Shown piece after piece: positions 22,230-35,184 of a DNA stretch of 64,000 nucleotides (positions are counted from its first letter, which is position 1; the number at the start of each line of letters is the position of its first letter). Below the pieces are notes generated by a model. It saw nothing but the letters and a program-made list of their open reading frames with translations, did not search any database and was not told the DNA's origin. The DNA lies in the NCBI GenBank assembly GCA_033002965.1, contig JAURVB010009301.1, positions 1-64,000 of the forward strand, given 5' to 3'. Origin of the DNA: Piper betle. Lineage: Eukaryota > Streptophyta > Magnoliopsida > Piperales > Piperaceae. The translations under genes and the position numbers were made by a program.

Positions 22230-22925
22230 GATATTTATACACGAGACATGGCCTTAGTCTCCTTCGGTGTTCAGGGGCCCTCGGCTGGACAAGACATCGT
22301 CTTGGCTTTTATTTTCGATTTTATTTAAGTCATTTTTAGATAGATTTAGACCGAATCCCTCGTAAGTTTAGATTGATTATCGCATTTTTGTAAACCCTTT
22401 TGGTCGCTCCCAACACCCTAGGATTTATAGCACGGTTCTCGAGGTTGCCCGACAGTCCTATATGTGTGAACCCTTGGTGTGCATAAATTGTGCTTAGAGG
22501 AAAGGCACCCTCATAGCTCCTTTACACCAGGCTTTGGAGTATAGGCACCCGACTAGCGCCCTTGCGCCAAAATTTTACGAGATTAGAGTTTCAACCCTAG
22601 GGCCCTTGTTCCAAGGGCAGCTCCCTTGTGCCCAGAGAGTTGACCCGACTTTCCATGCAATCCAATTCAACAAGTCTGTCTGCCTAATTTGGTTAGTTTT
22701 CCGTGCTCTTGCTTGGCCGAGGCTAGCACCCTTGCACCGGGTTGGCTCCATTTTGCCAACATTGTTTTCTCTTTTACAAATACAACACCTCTCAATTCAC
22801 TTTTCACCTCGTTGGGCTCTTCACTCCGACCCTAGCCTCTTCCCTACTTCTCCTCCGGCCCTCCATAGTGCCTCGAAGCCCTCTCTCAGCCCACTCAACC
22901 TCCTCAGTAAATTATTTAATAATAG
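22230..22925. repeat. C-rich repeat, probably LTR-derived
   Basis: Non-coding, with many 'gcgcccttgcgcc' and 'cacccttgcaccgg' words, similar in style to 250-450 of this window. It sits between the nsLTP-like gene and the duplicate of that gene's promoter, so it probably inserted into, or accompanied, the duplication. Confidence 0.35.
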
Positions 22926-22929
22926 GTAA

Positions 22930-23545
22930 ATAAGAAGATAACCAAAAATAAATTGTTGGTGGCAACTAACTGCTACGGTAACCATAGAGTCAGAAATTGC
23001 ATTTATTCAGTTCATCAATGGCCTGCTTCAAGATCTTTAGTCCAAGCACAAGTTTGTTACAGAATTTACCCTATTTATACACAATTGCAAGGACTTCACT
23101 TTAACCAATTAAAAGATTTATTAGCTTTAATTTTGGAAGAAAATGCTGCAAGGGCCAAGAGGAGAATACAAATATATGCATATATAATATAATCTACAGC
23201 TGTCTGCACGTTAATTAAATAATTAAACCGTACAAATAAAATTTACGAAGAGGATACTCACATGCCAAAAGTAAACACGTTTGGTTGTGATAAACCTTGT
23301 CCACTTTAAGCAAATTATGTAAACGAGAAAATATGTCATCAAATGTCACTAAACGTGAACTTAATACACAAGCTGATCTTGCAACTATATAAAGCTCAAG
23401 ATATGCAGCTTTAGTTTAGTCACTCAAAATCCATTTGTTATCACAAAAGAAAAAATGGTGGCAAGCAGTGGCATCCATAGGGTTGCAAGCATCATAATAT
23501 AGGTTGTTTTCCTTGCATGCAGCTGCAACGGAAATTTTTGACTGG
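22930..23545 (+). pseudogene. Duplicated promoter and signal-peptide fragment of the nsLTP-like gene
   Basis: 22930-23454 repeats the 520-bp upstream region of the 20464 gene, including TATATAAA at 23386-23393. The ATG at 23455 begins the same signal peptide (MVASSGIHRVASII), but a TAG follows at once. After 'gcatgcagctgcaacgga' the frame ends again at TGA, and the cysteine-rich part is absent. It is a truncated duplicate. It is useful because its T-run length shows the ancestral frame of the sister gene. Confidence 0.8.
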
Positions 23546-26500
23546 GAATTTTTGTCCTGAAGGCTTTGGTAATGCACATGAAGGAGTAATTAATTAGAAG
23601 TGGAATATGGTGCTTGTATGCCTCAAGCTAGCTAGAATAAGCACCGGATCAACTTATTAACTATTTTCGTAAATAAGTATTGCTTCATAAGTGTATTTAT
23701 ATGTTGTGTACTGTTGCCGCTTGCAGGATTTTATATAATAAAAAATAATCTTTGAAATATTAAATTTATAGTTTTAAATACCAGACCGGCCGGCCGGCCA
23801 ACCAGGTATACTGGATCGCTACTAGAACCTAATCCAGTCCGGTTCAAGCTACTGGATCGCTATGCAAGCGAGCCGGATTTGTTAGCATATTCTTGGCAAA
23901 ATTGGGTAGACCAGAATAATAACGGAAATATATGGTCCGGTCCGATTTGGTTCAGAATATATAGCTCGGTTCAGAGGACTAGGAGAGATTAATAGAAAAG
24001 TTGTGGTTGTGAATGAGTGGGAGAGATGAAAAGAAAAACGGTGGTCGGTGGAATTTTGCCAATGACAATGACAAGCATCAACGACCACTCCATTCTTTAA
24101 TTTGATATATAATAAAATAAAAATAATTCTATTTATTAATCATTATATTAGTTATTAACATTACCGGTTGATAAAATGATAATGACTTTTTAAGTAAAAT
24201 AATAATAATTCTTTCTAATTGTCTAAATATCTTTAATATAAGTCTTAATAACACATTTTTTAATTTTTTAATATATAAAATAAGTAAATTATGACTAATA
24301 ATAAGACTCTTTAAACTTTTATAAAGAATTATGTATAATTTATTTTTTAATCCGGTATAATGTATTAAATCCGGTTGAACCCAATTGAACCATACATACC
24401 GTGTATCGGCTAAAAATTTGATATAATGATCAATTCAGTACTTAAAACTATGATTAAATCACAACAATTAACATTTTAGGACGTAGAATTATTGATATCT
24501 CAAAATGAAAATAACATGGGTGAGTAATACATGGTTAATTATTGTACATAAACCAACTCACTGAGAAAGGGCACTCACGCTTTGCCAGTGTCAAAGGAGT
24601 TGAACAACCAAGAAATAATCATGATTTTTGGGTAATCTTGATGTTGGAATTTAAAAGGAAACCAGCGATGAAAGAGAAGTGGAAGAGAAAGGGGCCACTT
24701 TATTTTCATGTGGACCCTTAGCATAGGGAAATTAACCCACCCCAATGGCTGATGTAATTCTCCGTCTAAATTTTGCTTGAGAAAGAAAGAGTAAGAGAGA
24801 GGGGAAAAACACTCTCCGCCTTAATTTTGGGCAGTAAATGAGCATGAATATCTAATATCTTCGTATCATTTACTCCAATTTAAAATAGTTTTAAATCGGA
24901 TTTGGTGGGAGAGGGAAAAAAATACTCTTAGCTTTAATTTTGGGTAGTAAATAAGCATGAATATCTAATATCTTCGTCTCATTATATCAATTCAAAATAA
25001 TTTTAAATTAAATTTGGATTTGAATTTTTCGGATATATAATATATTTAAAAATATTTAAATTAAATATGGATATAGAGTAATGCGATCCTTGATCCAAAT
25101 ATCTAATATTTTATAAAATTATATTTTAAAATATTTAAAATAATAATTTTTATTATTTTTATTTTTATGTAAAGATCTATATTATTTTAATTAATTGAAT
25201 TAGGCAAGGGTTTCGTAGATTTGTATACGACAAATGATTCCGGATTTTCGGATATAGATATAGTCATATCTGACCTAAAATCATTCGTATGTTCCTCATT
25301 CACGTAAACCATTTGGGTCCTTTGAGTGATTCTTAAGGATAAGGTTCTTCTTCAAAGTTAGGTTAATGAGATAGGATGGAATGAATGAGAAGGAATTTAT
25401 TATCTGATTGCCTCTGTCATTGTGTCTTTTCAAGTACTAGAGTGCGAGTAGAAATTCAAATGCATTCGGGACGGCAAATCTTCATAGAAGTTAGCATTCT
25501 TTTAAATGGCCCTAAATCTAATTTACAAAAATTTTAGGTTTTCTCTTCCAATTTATTTTATGATTATTGAATAATTTAGCAATTTTGATCCCATATTATC
25601 AGCATTTGATTTCATTACAAAAATATTAAAAAATACGTTTTGCCCCTTCATTTATATCAACCCGGATGAGTCAATAAAACAAATATTAACTTGTGTTGCT
25701 TTCACATCTAAATATAAGATGCAAATACAAAGTGGCAAATTTTGACAAAAAAACAAAATATTTTTCCCAAAAAATATAATAATCATTAGATTAAAATATG
25801 GGTTTCAGTAGCCAAAGACCAAAGTATTCGTCACTGATGCAAAAAGTTAAATCTCAAAGCTTCCGTGACATTTTTCGTCACTAATGCCCCGTTTTTCTTG
25901 CAATATGTATATTTGTTCATTATATTAGCAATAATCACAAAGAGGTAAAATTGTTGGATTGGATAGCAATTTCCATTTTAATCAATAGCCATTAAAATAT
26001 GGCTCAGAACTCTTAAAGACTAATACATTAAATATTCATGACTTTCATATATATGTCTCTTGTATGAAGTCTAACAAACGTGAAACAACTCGTTCTTGTT
26101 CATTAGTCATTAATCTGCTCTGTAGCACTACTTGCTCGCAATGACCTTGCAACTCAATTAATATTAGTGAACTGGTTCCAATGTATTTAAGTACTGTATT
26201 AGTTGCCGGCCCTGATTTATAGTCAGCACTAGATATATTTCATTCAAACACAACCAGATTTTAATATTATGAATGAAATATTTTATTAGACATCACAAAT
26301 ATTTTTATGACCAATATATTATGAATGAAATATTTTATTAAATAACTATCAAAACATAGCCATTTTTTATTCGATTGGTTATGTATTGGTTATGGCTATA
26401 TAATATCTAATCCAAATTTAAAAATCTGACCCTAAATCAATCCAAATCAAAATATTTCATATATTTTCTTTGTCATATCCAAATCCGATCTAAATTTACA

Positions 26501-26662
26501 AAACTCGGATCAGACTCGATTAATTAAAATAATATATATAATATAAATTTTAATATAAAAATAAAATAAACAATAATAATAAACATTATTTTAAAAAATT
26601 TTAAACATAATATAATAAAATCTCACATATTCAATCCAAAAATTTTCAAATGTATATCCATG
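23546..26662. other. AT-rich intergenic region
   Basis: No gene recognised. It contains a near-direct repeat of about 115 bp (24795-24905 and 24910-25010, both with 'aattttgggcagtaaat.agcatgaatatctaatatcttcgt' or a close variant) and a short duplicated 'attatgaatgaaatattttatta' at 26265 and 26320. Confidence 0.5.
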
Positions 26663-27475
26663 GTTGCATGAATCGGAATCGGAATCGGAATCGGTTTTCT
26701 AAGGAGTCGGAATCGGAATCGGAATCGGTCTAAATCGGCCAGGAATCGATTCAGTTAAATCGGTCCAAATTAGTTTAATCTATCATATACAATAATTTGA
26801 CAATTCATAATATAAATATATTAAGATTAGGTATTGATGTTATTTTGATATTATTCTGTGTATTATAGTTTATGATATTTTTAAATATTTTTTAAGATTT
26901 TTAAAATTATTTAGAATTAATTATTATTTTTAACTCGAGTTAGACTCGAGTCAACTTTAATTATGAGAATGCCACCCTCCGCTCTTTACCCCCGCCCTGC
27001 CAGCCGCCGGCCTCGGCAGCCGGTCGGACGAACAGTCGGTGGCCCGGAGTCGGCGGCAATTCGTGCGTCACAGCCCGGATTCGGTCCGGCCACACGTCGG
27101 CGGCGAGGTCGGCAGCCCGGTCGGCGGCGAGCCCGGAATCGAGGACGCATGGCGGAGGGCAGCAATAGGGCGGCGGCGGGCGAACGAGCAGCGGCGGTGT
27201 GGGGGAGCGGGTTTGATTTTAGGTTTTTAAAATCCAAATTACCATTTTACCCATGCTTAAATAATTTAATAAAAATCATACCTAGGGTATTTTAATAATT
27301 TCTTAAAAACCGATTCCGATTCCGAGGTTAAATCAGTCAGAATCGGCCGAACTCGGGCGATACGATGACCGATTCGGGGCCGACCGATTTGGCCCTGAAA
27401 TCGGATCAGCGCGGTGTCGCGATCCGATTTAAATCGGCCGATTCCGCACGAAATCGGCCGATTACGTGCATCAAA
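26663..27475. mobile_element. Fold-back element built on AATCGG hexamers with GC-rich core
   Basis: The left side (26668-26745) has repeated gaatcg units. The right side (27305-27470) has the reverse-complement words (ccgattccgattccg, aatcggccgatt). The outermost words 'ttgcatgaatcgg' and, inverted, 'gatgcacgtaatcgg' resemble each other. Between them, 26930-27240 begins 'taactcgagttagactcgagtcaa', resembling 10858-10890 of the large LTR family, and continues as a CpG-rich block with overlapping meaningless open frames on both strands. No transposase is present. The class is undetermined. Confidence 0.45.
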
Positions 27476-27860
27476 GTATATGTCTAAAAAGCCTAAACTC
27501 GAAAACGTGCCAAAACTTTTTTCAAATCAGATATAAACGGGTCAGATTTAAATGAAATTCACAAATATCAAATATCCAAACCCTTCTCTACCTGTTTTCA
27601 ACCAAAAACCGAAATTTAAGAAAATTTCAAATTTAAAAACCAGGTACATAAAACTGTACAAAGGTCTAAACAAAACCCGATTTGAAAGGGGCCACAACAA
27701 AACTGGGATGGACTGCCAGTACAATTTTGGTTTTTTGATACAATGCTAGGCTAAATCCAATAGAATGACAATGTAGAAGTCAATTCATTACAAATAGAGG
27801 GCATCTATGCCCCAAAACCTTCACTTGGCAAATGATCAATTAACTACAATCTGTAAGGTC

Positions 27861-30800
27861 TCAACTAACAGTTGAACCTTCACTTGCCGGTTTACAAGCA
27901 TCCATGGCTTCTTTCAGTTTTCTACCTAATGCCAGCGCAAGAGGAGGTGGAACAGCATTTCCTATCTGTCTGTGCTTGTTTACAATGTTCCCGCAAAACT
28001 TGTAACTATCAGGGAAGCCCTGCAGCAAGAGAAAACAGTTCAAAAACGAGTTTAAGAACAAACTCCAAATGCGAAACAAGAAGCACAGCAATTGAAATGA
28101 AGCAGACTAGTTAAATGGAAGATGAACATACTTGGGACCGTGCACACTCTCTAACAGTCAGTATCCTGTCCTGATCAGGATGAAAGCACATGCCAACTTT
28201 GCCCATAGGCTGTGGATCTGTGATGGATGTAGGAAAATTCCCCTCCAGTCCAATCGACCAAAGAGTCCCTTCCATTGATTGTGCCTTTTGGCAGTGTTGG
28301 GGAGGCACCAAGGGATCAAATCTACCATCTGCCCAGTTGATAATTTCACCTGAAAATTGAAACCAACGTCAGCTATCTCAATGTAGTGTACAAAAAATTT
28401 TCTTTATAGTTCTCAGAGTTTAGATGGTAAATAACCTTTTCATCCGGTAGATCATGCCAATCAGCACCAGGTCGTTTTGGGATTTTTTGGCATCTGATCA
28501 AGTTAAGCTCGTTCATTTCTTTTGAGATGTGATCAGTTAAAGAAATCATGCTCCCTCGAGTCTGTTTCTGGAACCATGACACTGCATTCTGCCCGTACTG
28601 TAAGAGAAATGTACAAAAATCATTATGAAGAACATGGGAGTAGACGTTGAATTAATGAGATGTGAACTAAATCTAATTAGACTTGGTTCTATTCGTTAAT
28701 GTATAAAACTTATTGCCGCGTTTTCAGCACTGATATCTGCCCCTGAAGAATTGGCAAAAATAATGAAGGTCTGTCATCAAAATTTCAAAAACGCATGTTA
28801 CATTAAGGAAAGGAGAGTCATGTTAGATCTGATTTCTATTAGCAAGCAAAGAATCCTAAAATACACAAGGTCAGAGGAACTCACGTCTATGTTCAAATTA
28901 GATGCTCCATTTTTTACGGGTGGGAGATCTCCAATTGTGTCCCTCACAGTAATAGAACGGAAAGGGGCACCATTGACTGTACTTTTGACAGCGGCATACT
29001 GCACATTTCCTGGTAGCGAAATCCTCAATTCAGGACTAGAAAATACATACATGGGTTCTGGCCACTCGGGTAATATATCTCCAGGTGCAGCAGCCCATAT
29101 GAAAGCTCGCTTGCGAGATTGAGAAACACCATAAGATCCAGCTTCTAAGATACCAAACCTCACCTACAATAGTATGAAAAAACAAAATTTAGAAACAAAA
29201 CTAATATCCGAAAAAAAAAATCTGCACACATCCAAAAATCTGAGGTTCAAGAATGTTAAGGAACCTGATAACCCATTTCAAGCAATGAGGCAACAGTTAG
29301 GCGGAAAGTTTGGCCCTTGTTGAAGGACACAAAATTTCTAACGTTCTCCAACAGGAAATATCTTGGTCTGAAGTAATCAGCAAAAGATAAGAATGCCAGA
29401 ATCATTTCACACTGAACTTTGCTCCATGTACTTTGATTGAACCTATTCATGCCAGAAAAGCCCTACCCAAAATAATTTAGAGATTCAGATAAGAAATATT
29501 AACAAGACCAAGAGAAAGGAATGCATGGAAGCGAAAGTATATACCTGGCATGGTGGACCACCATTGATAAAATCAACTTGTCCTGGAACGGGCAAATTCT
29601 CAATCTTCTCTTTACTAAATTTTGCTGATAATTCTGCAGCTTCGGAAGTTGCCACACAATCGTCCAAATCCCCACATTTCTCCATAATAGCCCTAGATTT
29701 TATGCAAGTATAAGTAGCAACAAAATGTGTGGACACAAGGCAGTAACTGCATGGTGAATTTACCTCAAAATGACATTGCAGTTATCTGCAAAGACTAATG
29801 AATCAGGATGATTGCAGCCAAATGCTTCTGCTGCTGGATTTTCATATTCAATGGCCCATTTGGTCACTGAAACACCTGAAAAATTATCACAGGAAACGCT
29901 TAGGAGCAGATCTTATTCTTCAACAAAACAACCAAGTTCCAGCTTGCTAAAATTTATGACAAAGAAGCATTTATTTTGAAAGAAGAGAAAATATTTAAAC
30001 CTGCATTGTTCAATCCTTCAGATAATCCACCACAACCAGCAAAAATGTCTAATGTAGCCAAGCGCGTTTCCTGCTTTTCAATTGAATAATCAGGTTCTGT
30101 TTCTTCTCCCATTTTTGACTTTCCTTTACTCTTTCTTGAAGAGGGAGCCGATGCAGCCTTCCCCGCAAAAGTTCTAAGTAGGACGCTAGCAGGCAACTAT
30201 CAATAAAAACACAAAAAAGCAATCCTCGTTAGCAACACTAACACCTAACCTGATCCAAGGTCACACACAATACAAAAGATACCTGATTGATTGTTCCTGT
30301 GGCAGGATCATAAGCATATTCACAATAGAATGTATGGTCAAATACAGCAGGGCCATTCACAGGTGGAATTTCTTGCTTTCTCCTAACTTGGCATTTTCCT
30401 TCTAGTGTCTCAACAGCTAAAGTAAGTATTTCTTCACTATAATACACCTGCAAATATATTACCAAACACTAACGTAAGATTTGCAATAAAGGATGCAAGC
30501 AAGGTTTACAATTAAGGAAACACAGATAATTGTTTTATAGACATGGGGTCATAACATATACCTCTCTAATGTCTGAGACATATGCTTTCTCACTTGATAC
30601 ATCTTCTGGCCTAAAGAATCTCCTGATTTTTACATTGGTAGATGAAGGACTAGCCTGCTTGGTATTTTTGGAAGCCATAATCTCGAGCAGATGACCTACA
30701 ACATAGGCTTTTAATCCGACATTTCTACCAGCTTTATACTTGACTGTTTCTTCCAACTTGGTGAAATGATAAGGCGCAATGTATACAAAATCATTGACGG

Positions 30801-33800
30801 AGTATTTGTTATTATTGTACATAAAATTACAACTTGAAGGATCCACACTGAAGACATCCTTTTCAACCTCCACGTTATCACAAGAATGACATATGCCAGA
30901 TCCAAGGCCTATTGTCTTGAATGGTAGGGTAAAGAAAGCACCCCTCTCAGGACAATACAAGCTCTTACAGTAAAACTCTGTAGGCAAACCTTTTTTGGCC
31001 CTCTCCTCAGCTCTTTGATGATTGATCTTGTCCGCATTAATATTTTCCTTTCTGTATTGAGACCCCCATGGCCGTAGACGGATTTCAACTCTAACTTTTC
31101 GTTTCATATCATCCAAATCAAATTCAATGCACTGATTTGTCAAAAACAACTCCCTATCTTTGGCTGCATTTTCAAGAACAGTTTCAGAACCTTTCTGCAA
31201 CAATCTTCCATGACCCATTTTATCCCCATTTTCTGCTTCATACATATATTCCACAAAGGCAATGAAGCCATCTTCAACACAGCCATCCACTTCCACCAAA
31301 ACAGCATCCCCTAAGGAAACTGAATCACCATGAACGTTTGCTGTTTTATACAGCTTCAGACCAGAGCTCGTGCTTCCAGTTGATTTTCCTGACCATTCAA
31401 TCTCTGCTACTGACGAATGTGACCTTCGTCTTGATGAATATAAAATCTGCTTGGAAGGACTAATTTTCTCTGGCAACTGGTTATCTAGGTCAGCAGTTTC
31501 ATCATCTTCATTTTCATCTTGATCTTCCTCAATTTCTTCTTCTTTCGGTTCGTTGTTTTCCTCATTTATAATATCTTCAGGAAAATGACAAGAATAGTAG
31601 TCTCCCCAAATTCTGTTAATCAGTTTTGTGGTGGTAGCTCGCATGGGCTTCCTCTTAGGCACTAGTGGCCCAGCTAAGGCTCTTGGATTCAAATTAGCCT
31701 CCCTCTGAACGACCAACTTCTTCATAGCCAATTTTGTGTGGTGTCTCTCCTCCATCTTCTTTGAGAGGCCAGTTACAAAGGCACATGTTTGGATCATTTT
31801 ATCAGGATACTCAGAGAACTGTTGAAGAATTATTTGTCCATGTACAACTACATATCTCTCAATTGCTGCAGAATTTGAAGAAATAAAAGCAGGGTCGTCA
31901 CGTGTGAATTCAGCAACCTTCTTAATGACGTCCACAAATGAAAGCTTTGAAGCCCGACTCTGTTCTTTCAACAGGGTAATAATACCTACAGCAAGCTTTG
32001 CTGTTTTAACAACAGGTTCATACCAAGGCACAAATTGCTTTGATGGCTTACCAAGCCGGTACCTGCAAATAAATGAAAGTAAATAACACATATAATGAAT
32101 CATGTTTTAGAACTTTCAAATAAAATCAAAGATAGCCACTAGGATCCCAGAAAGTTACCAGGCCAAATCTGTCCTTATGGAAATAAATACCATTTCTGCA
32201 CCATACTCAATTACCCACTCTTTAATTGCGCTTAGATAAATTGGAATTCCATCAGTTTCTGCTCCTCCAGGATTACAAGAAGATGATTGCACCTTATTCT
32301 CGCCATCAAAGCCACTTCCGTCATCTAACATCATTATTCCTGACCCAAATATTGCTATATCAACTTCAGCACCAGGTCTTATTGGAAGAAGCTCCAAAGA
32401 AACAAGTCTTGAATCAGAATTGTAGAGAGACCAATTATGAAGCACAGCACGGGGTAGATCAGCAGGATACATTAAACCATCATCTTCAAAAAACATATAT
32501 TCATCCATTTCCTCTACAGATGATTTGTAATATGCTGGCAAAGGATAGTCATTGGCTATTTCGTCTTCATTAATTTTGATATAAAACTTCTGATCATTTT
32601 TGCTATTTTTCTTCTTTAAAGACTTCCTGTACTCTTCCTCCTGCAACAGCTGAGCCAGCTTTGCATCCTCATCAACCTCCATTGCTTCCCCATCGGAAAT
32701 ATTAGGTTGATCAATACTTTCTCCATCACCTATTATCAGTTTCCCTCCAATAACAGAGGGTTGAAAGAAGTCAATATCTTTTCTCTTTCTACAGCCATCT
32801 CTGAGTGAATCAAGAACAGGCAGCCCAGTAAATACTTGATCATTCACCTTTGTTGATTGATCCAATCCAATCAACTGATTGTATATAAACTCACCCTGAG
32901 ATAAAATGTAATCCTTAGTTGGTGCTCCACCACGAAAGGCTTTTCTTGAAGTCAGCGACCGTGCAACAGCAGCAAGCAGCTCATCAAGACTTGAGTGAGG
33001 ATTACCACCACTAGATACAGACAACTTTCTATAAACTTCCACACATGTTCTAGCTTTATCATAGAAGTAATCAAAAAACTTTTTATATGAAGTTGCAGGC
33101 TTTAAGCAGTCATAATCTGAAAGTCCTGTGGAGACCCAGATGAGCGGAGAATCATCCTCATACCCAGATATTGACCACTCTTCAATTCTTCCGAACCCTT
33201 CACACCTGACTCCCTTTTCTTTGTCTTTGTCAGAAATACTATCCCAAGGCAAAATCACAGCAGAAATATACAAGTCTTCAACTTCAGACATTTCAAAAGG
33301 CTTTGGGTTACCACTTTCATCATGAAATATAAAATCCACAAGTTTCCTGTTGGGTCGTGGATCATCATCTATTGCGTCACATTTTGTAAGGCGGATTGCC
33401 AAAATTTCCTCCTCAACACAATTGACTTGTTTGGTTTCTATCACTGACGACTTCTCACATAATTGAAATGATTTCTCTCTGAAGTCAGAGCAGGCAGCAG
33501 CTCTTTTCGGCATTTTGCGTGATATATCAGGACCCCTAACCCCATTAGAAGTACTCCGTTTCTTCTTACTTGAGCTTACCTCCACGGCTGAATTGTCATC
33601 TGCTTTGATATCTTGATGAGAAGGGCTCGACCTTGACTTCAATATTTTGCCTCTTTTCTTGTTTTTAACTCCTACAGTGGGAACACAATTTGCATTAGGA
33701 ACGACTTGGAAGATAAGCAAAAATGTAAGTTCATGGTAAATAATCCAAACATAAAAGATAACTGTACTAAATTAAATTCCATTAATTCTCGCTCCACAGA

Positions 33801-35184
33801 ACAATATGCAACAATAAATCCTGTGATGCATAATGTGCTTCTCAGCATACAAAAAATCTGTCCAAATTGGGATATGGAAAAGTCATAAATGATAATATCA
33901 CAAATAAATACAAACAATTAAGCATAGTTAGAAATGTGCAAACTATGCATGCGAAACAACCTGAAAATGGACTGGGAACTAGGAAAATAAAACAAGACTG
34001 TGTGAGAGAAACAAGGCAGAAAGACAAGTTATACACGTGCAAAAATAACTTCAGAATTAAAAGGACACCCTGGTACACAAACACTCCCGTATGTGATGGG
34101 GTAGATACCTTGAAAAAGAAGAAAACTTGGTATAAATGCAACATAATAGTTTTTAAGTATTAGATAACAATATCATAAGTGCCATATGCCCCTCTGAAAG
34201 GCAATATAAATTTCACTTCTGTACTGTATTCAGATAAAAACATCCAAAAGAAAGGAAACACTGGCTGAGCAGCTAATATGGATGTAAACACATGATAAAA
34301 CCTATAAACATCTGCAACGAGGCTCATGAGCAAGTCCAACAAGAAATATCTAACGCACTTAAAGGAATTCCAATAATCATAAAGCAATAAAAGCTATAAA
34401 GAAAACCCATCAACGCTTAATAATAACATCTACTTGAGCAAAAACTACGCTTGTCAAACCATAAGAGAGTAAAACAAGGAAAAGCAAGGACCATGTAAAA
34501 TGTCTAAATCTTTTTGCAAACAAAAAGACCCCCTCCCCCAACTATTTCAATTCTTTCAGACATATCTTCATAAACTGAATAGGTGAAAAATCTTAACCAA
34601 AAAACGAAATGGCATAAACATTAATACGCTGACATTATTCATAAACTGAAGATCATGGCACAGGCATTCCTCATTGTTGAGCGCAAAAGCAGTAAATTGT
34701 AAAATTTTAGTCTCCGATCCACCTATAGTCAACGGAGAATCAATCAGAAACATACATACCAAACATCAAGCTACAACGACAAAGTATAACGATAAATAAT
34801 AAAAATTTACATCGTATCACAAAAAACAGATACCCAGATGCACATCAATGGAGCAACCAAACAGGAAACTTAAAACTAAAATTAGCCCCACAAAATCCCC
34901 CACAACTTAATAAAAGAAAAGAAAAAGAAACAAATCAACCAATCCTCGCCAACCTCTCATAACTAACTCCCCGCTACACCGTACACAAAACCAGCGCTCT
35001 TGGAAGCGGTGAAGGCTCCAACAGAGAGTGGGCCGAAACGCACAAAAGGCCCTTCAACTTCCTCAAACGGCACACACACAAACCAGCAAAGCAAAGAGCA
35101 GCAGCGCTTACCAGACGCGACGCAACCATTTGCCGCCTCCATCGCCCCATCGGGACGAGAATCCACCATCGTCGTAGCCACCAT
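27861..35184 (-). CDS. MET1: MET1/DMT1-type maintenance DNA (cytosine-5) methyltransferase, one frameshift in exon 11
   Basis: Twelve exons: 35184-35112, 33671-32159, 32062-30562, 30447-30283, 30196-30001, 29875-29764, 29692-29545, 29462-29265, 29163-28885, 28597-28436, 28349-28132, 28019-27861. All introns are GT-AG and all phases agree, giving 1574 aa if one missing base in exon 11 is allowed for, close to the family's usual 1500-1560. Basic motifs KNKKRGK and KKKR (residues 28-63) suit nuclear import. Two RFTS domains (about 110-260 and 390-550), an acidic linker (about 690-725) and two BAH domains (about 770-905 and 935-1090) precede the catalytic domain: DIFAGCGG (about 1133), catalytic PCQ (1234-1236), ENV (about 1279), QSRKR, RECARSQGFPD and GNAVPPPLA. 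Known role: copying CG methylation after replication. Near 28236-28241 a T is missing (ttcccc where the family needs tttcccc), so the read frame leaves after RLDWRG and ends about 26 residues later, losing motifs IX and X. The start at 35184 is the first ATG of a frame that splices correctly. Confidence 0.92.
33672..35111 (-). other. Long first intron of MET1
   Basis: 1440 nt between the 73-nt first coding exon (donor gtaagc) and exon 2 (acceptor actgtag). AT-rich, with no embedded gene or transposon recognised. An alternative acceptor 44 nt upstream (tcttccag at about 33716) would put exon 1 into a stop, so the downstream acceptor is chosen. Confidence 0.7.

Noticed and set aside
33842..34762. 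Several short frames on both strands between MET1 exons 1 and 2
   Set aside because: They are inside the long first intron, have no signature, and MET1 splicing accounts for the region.
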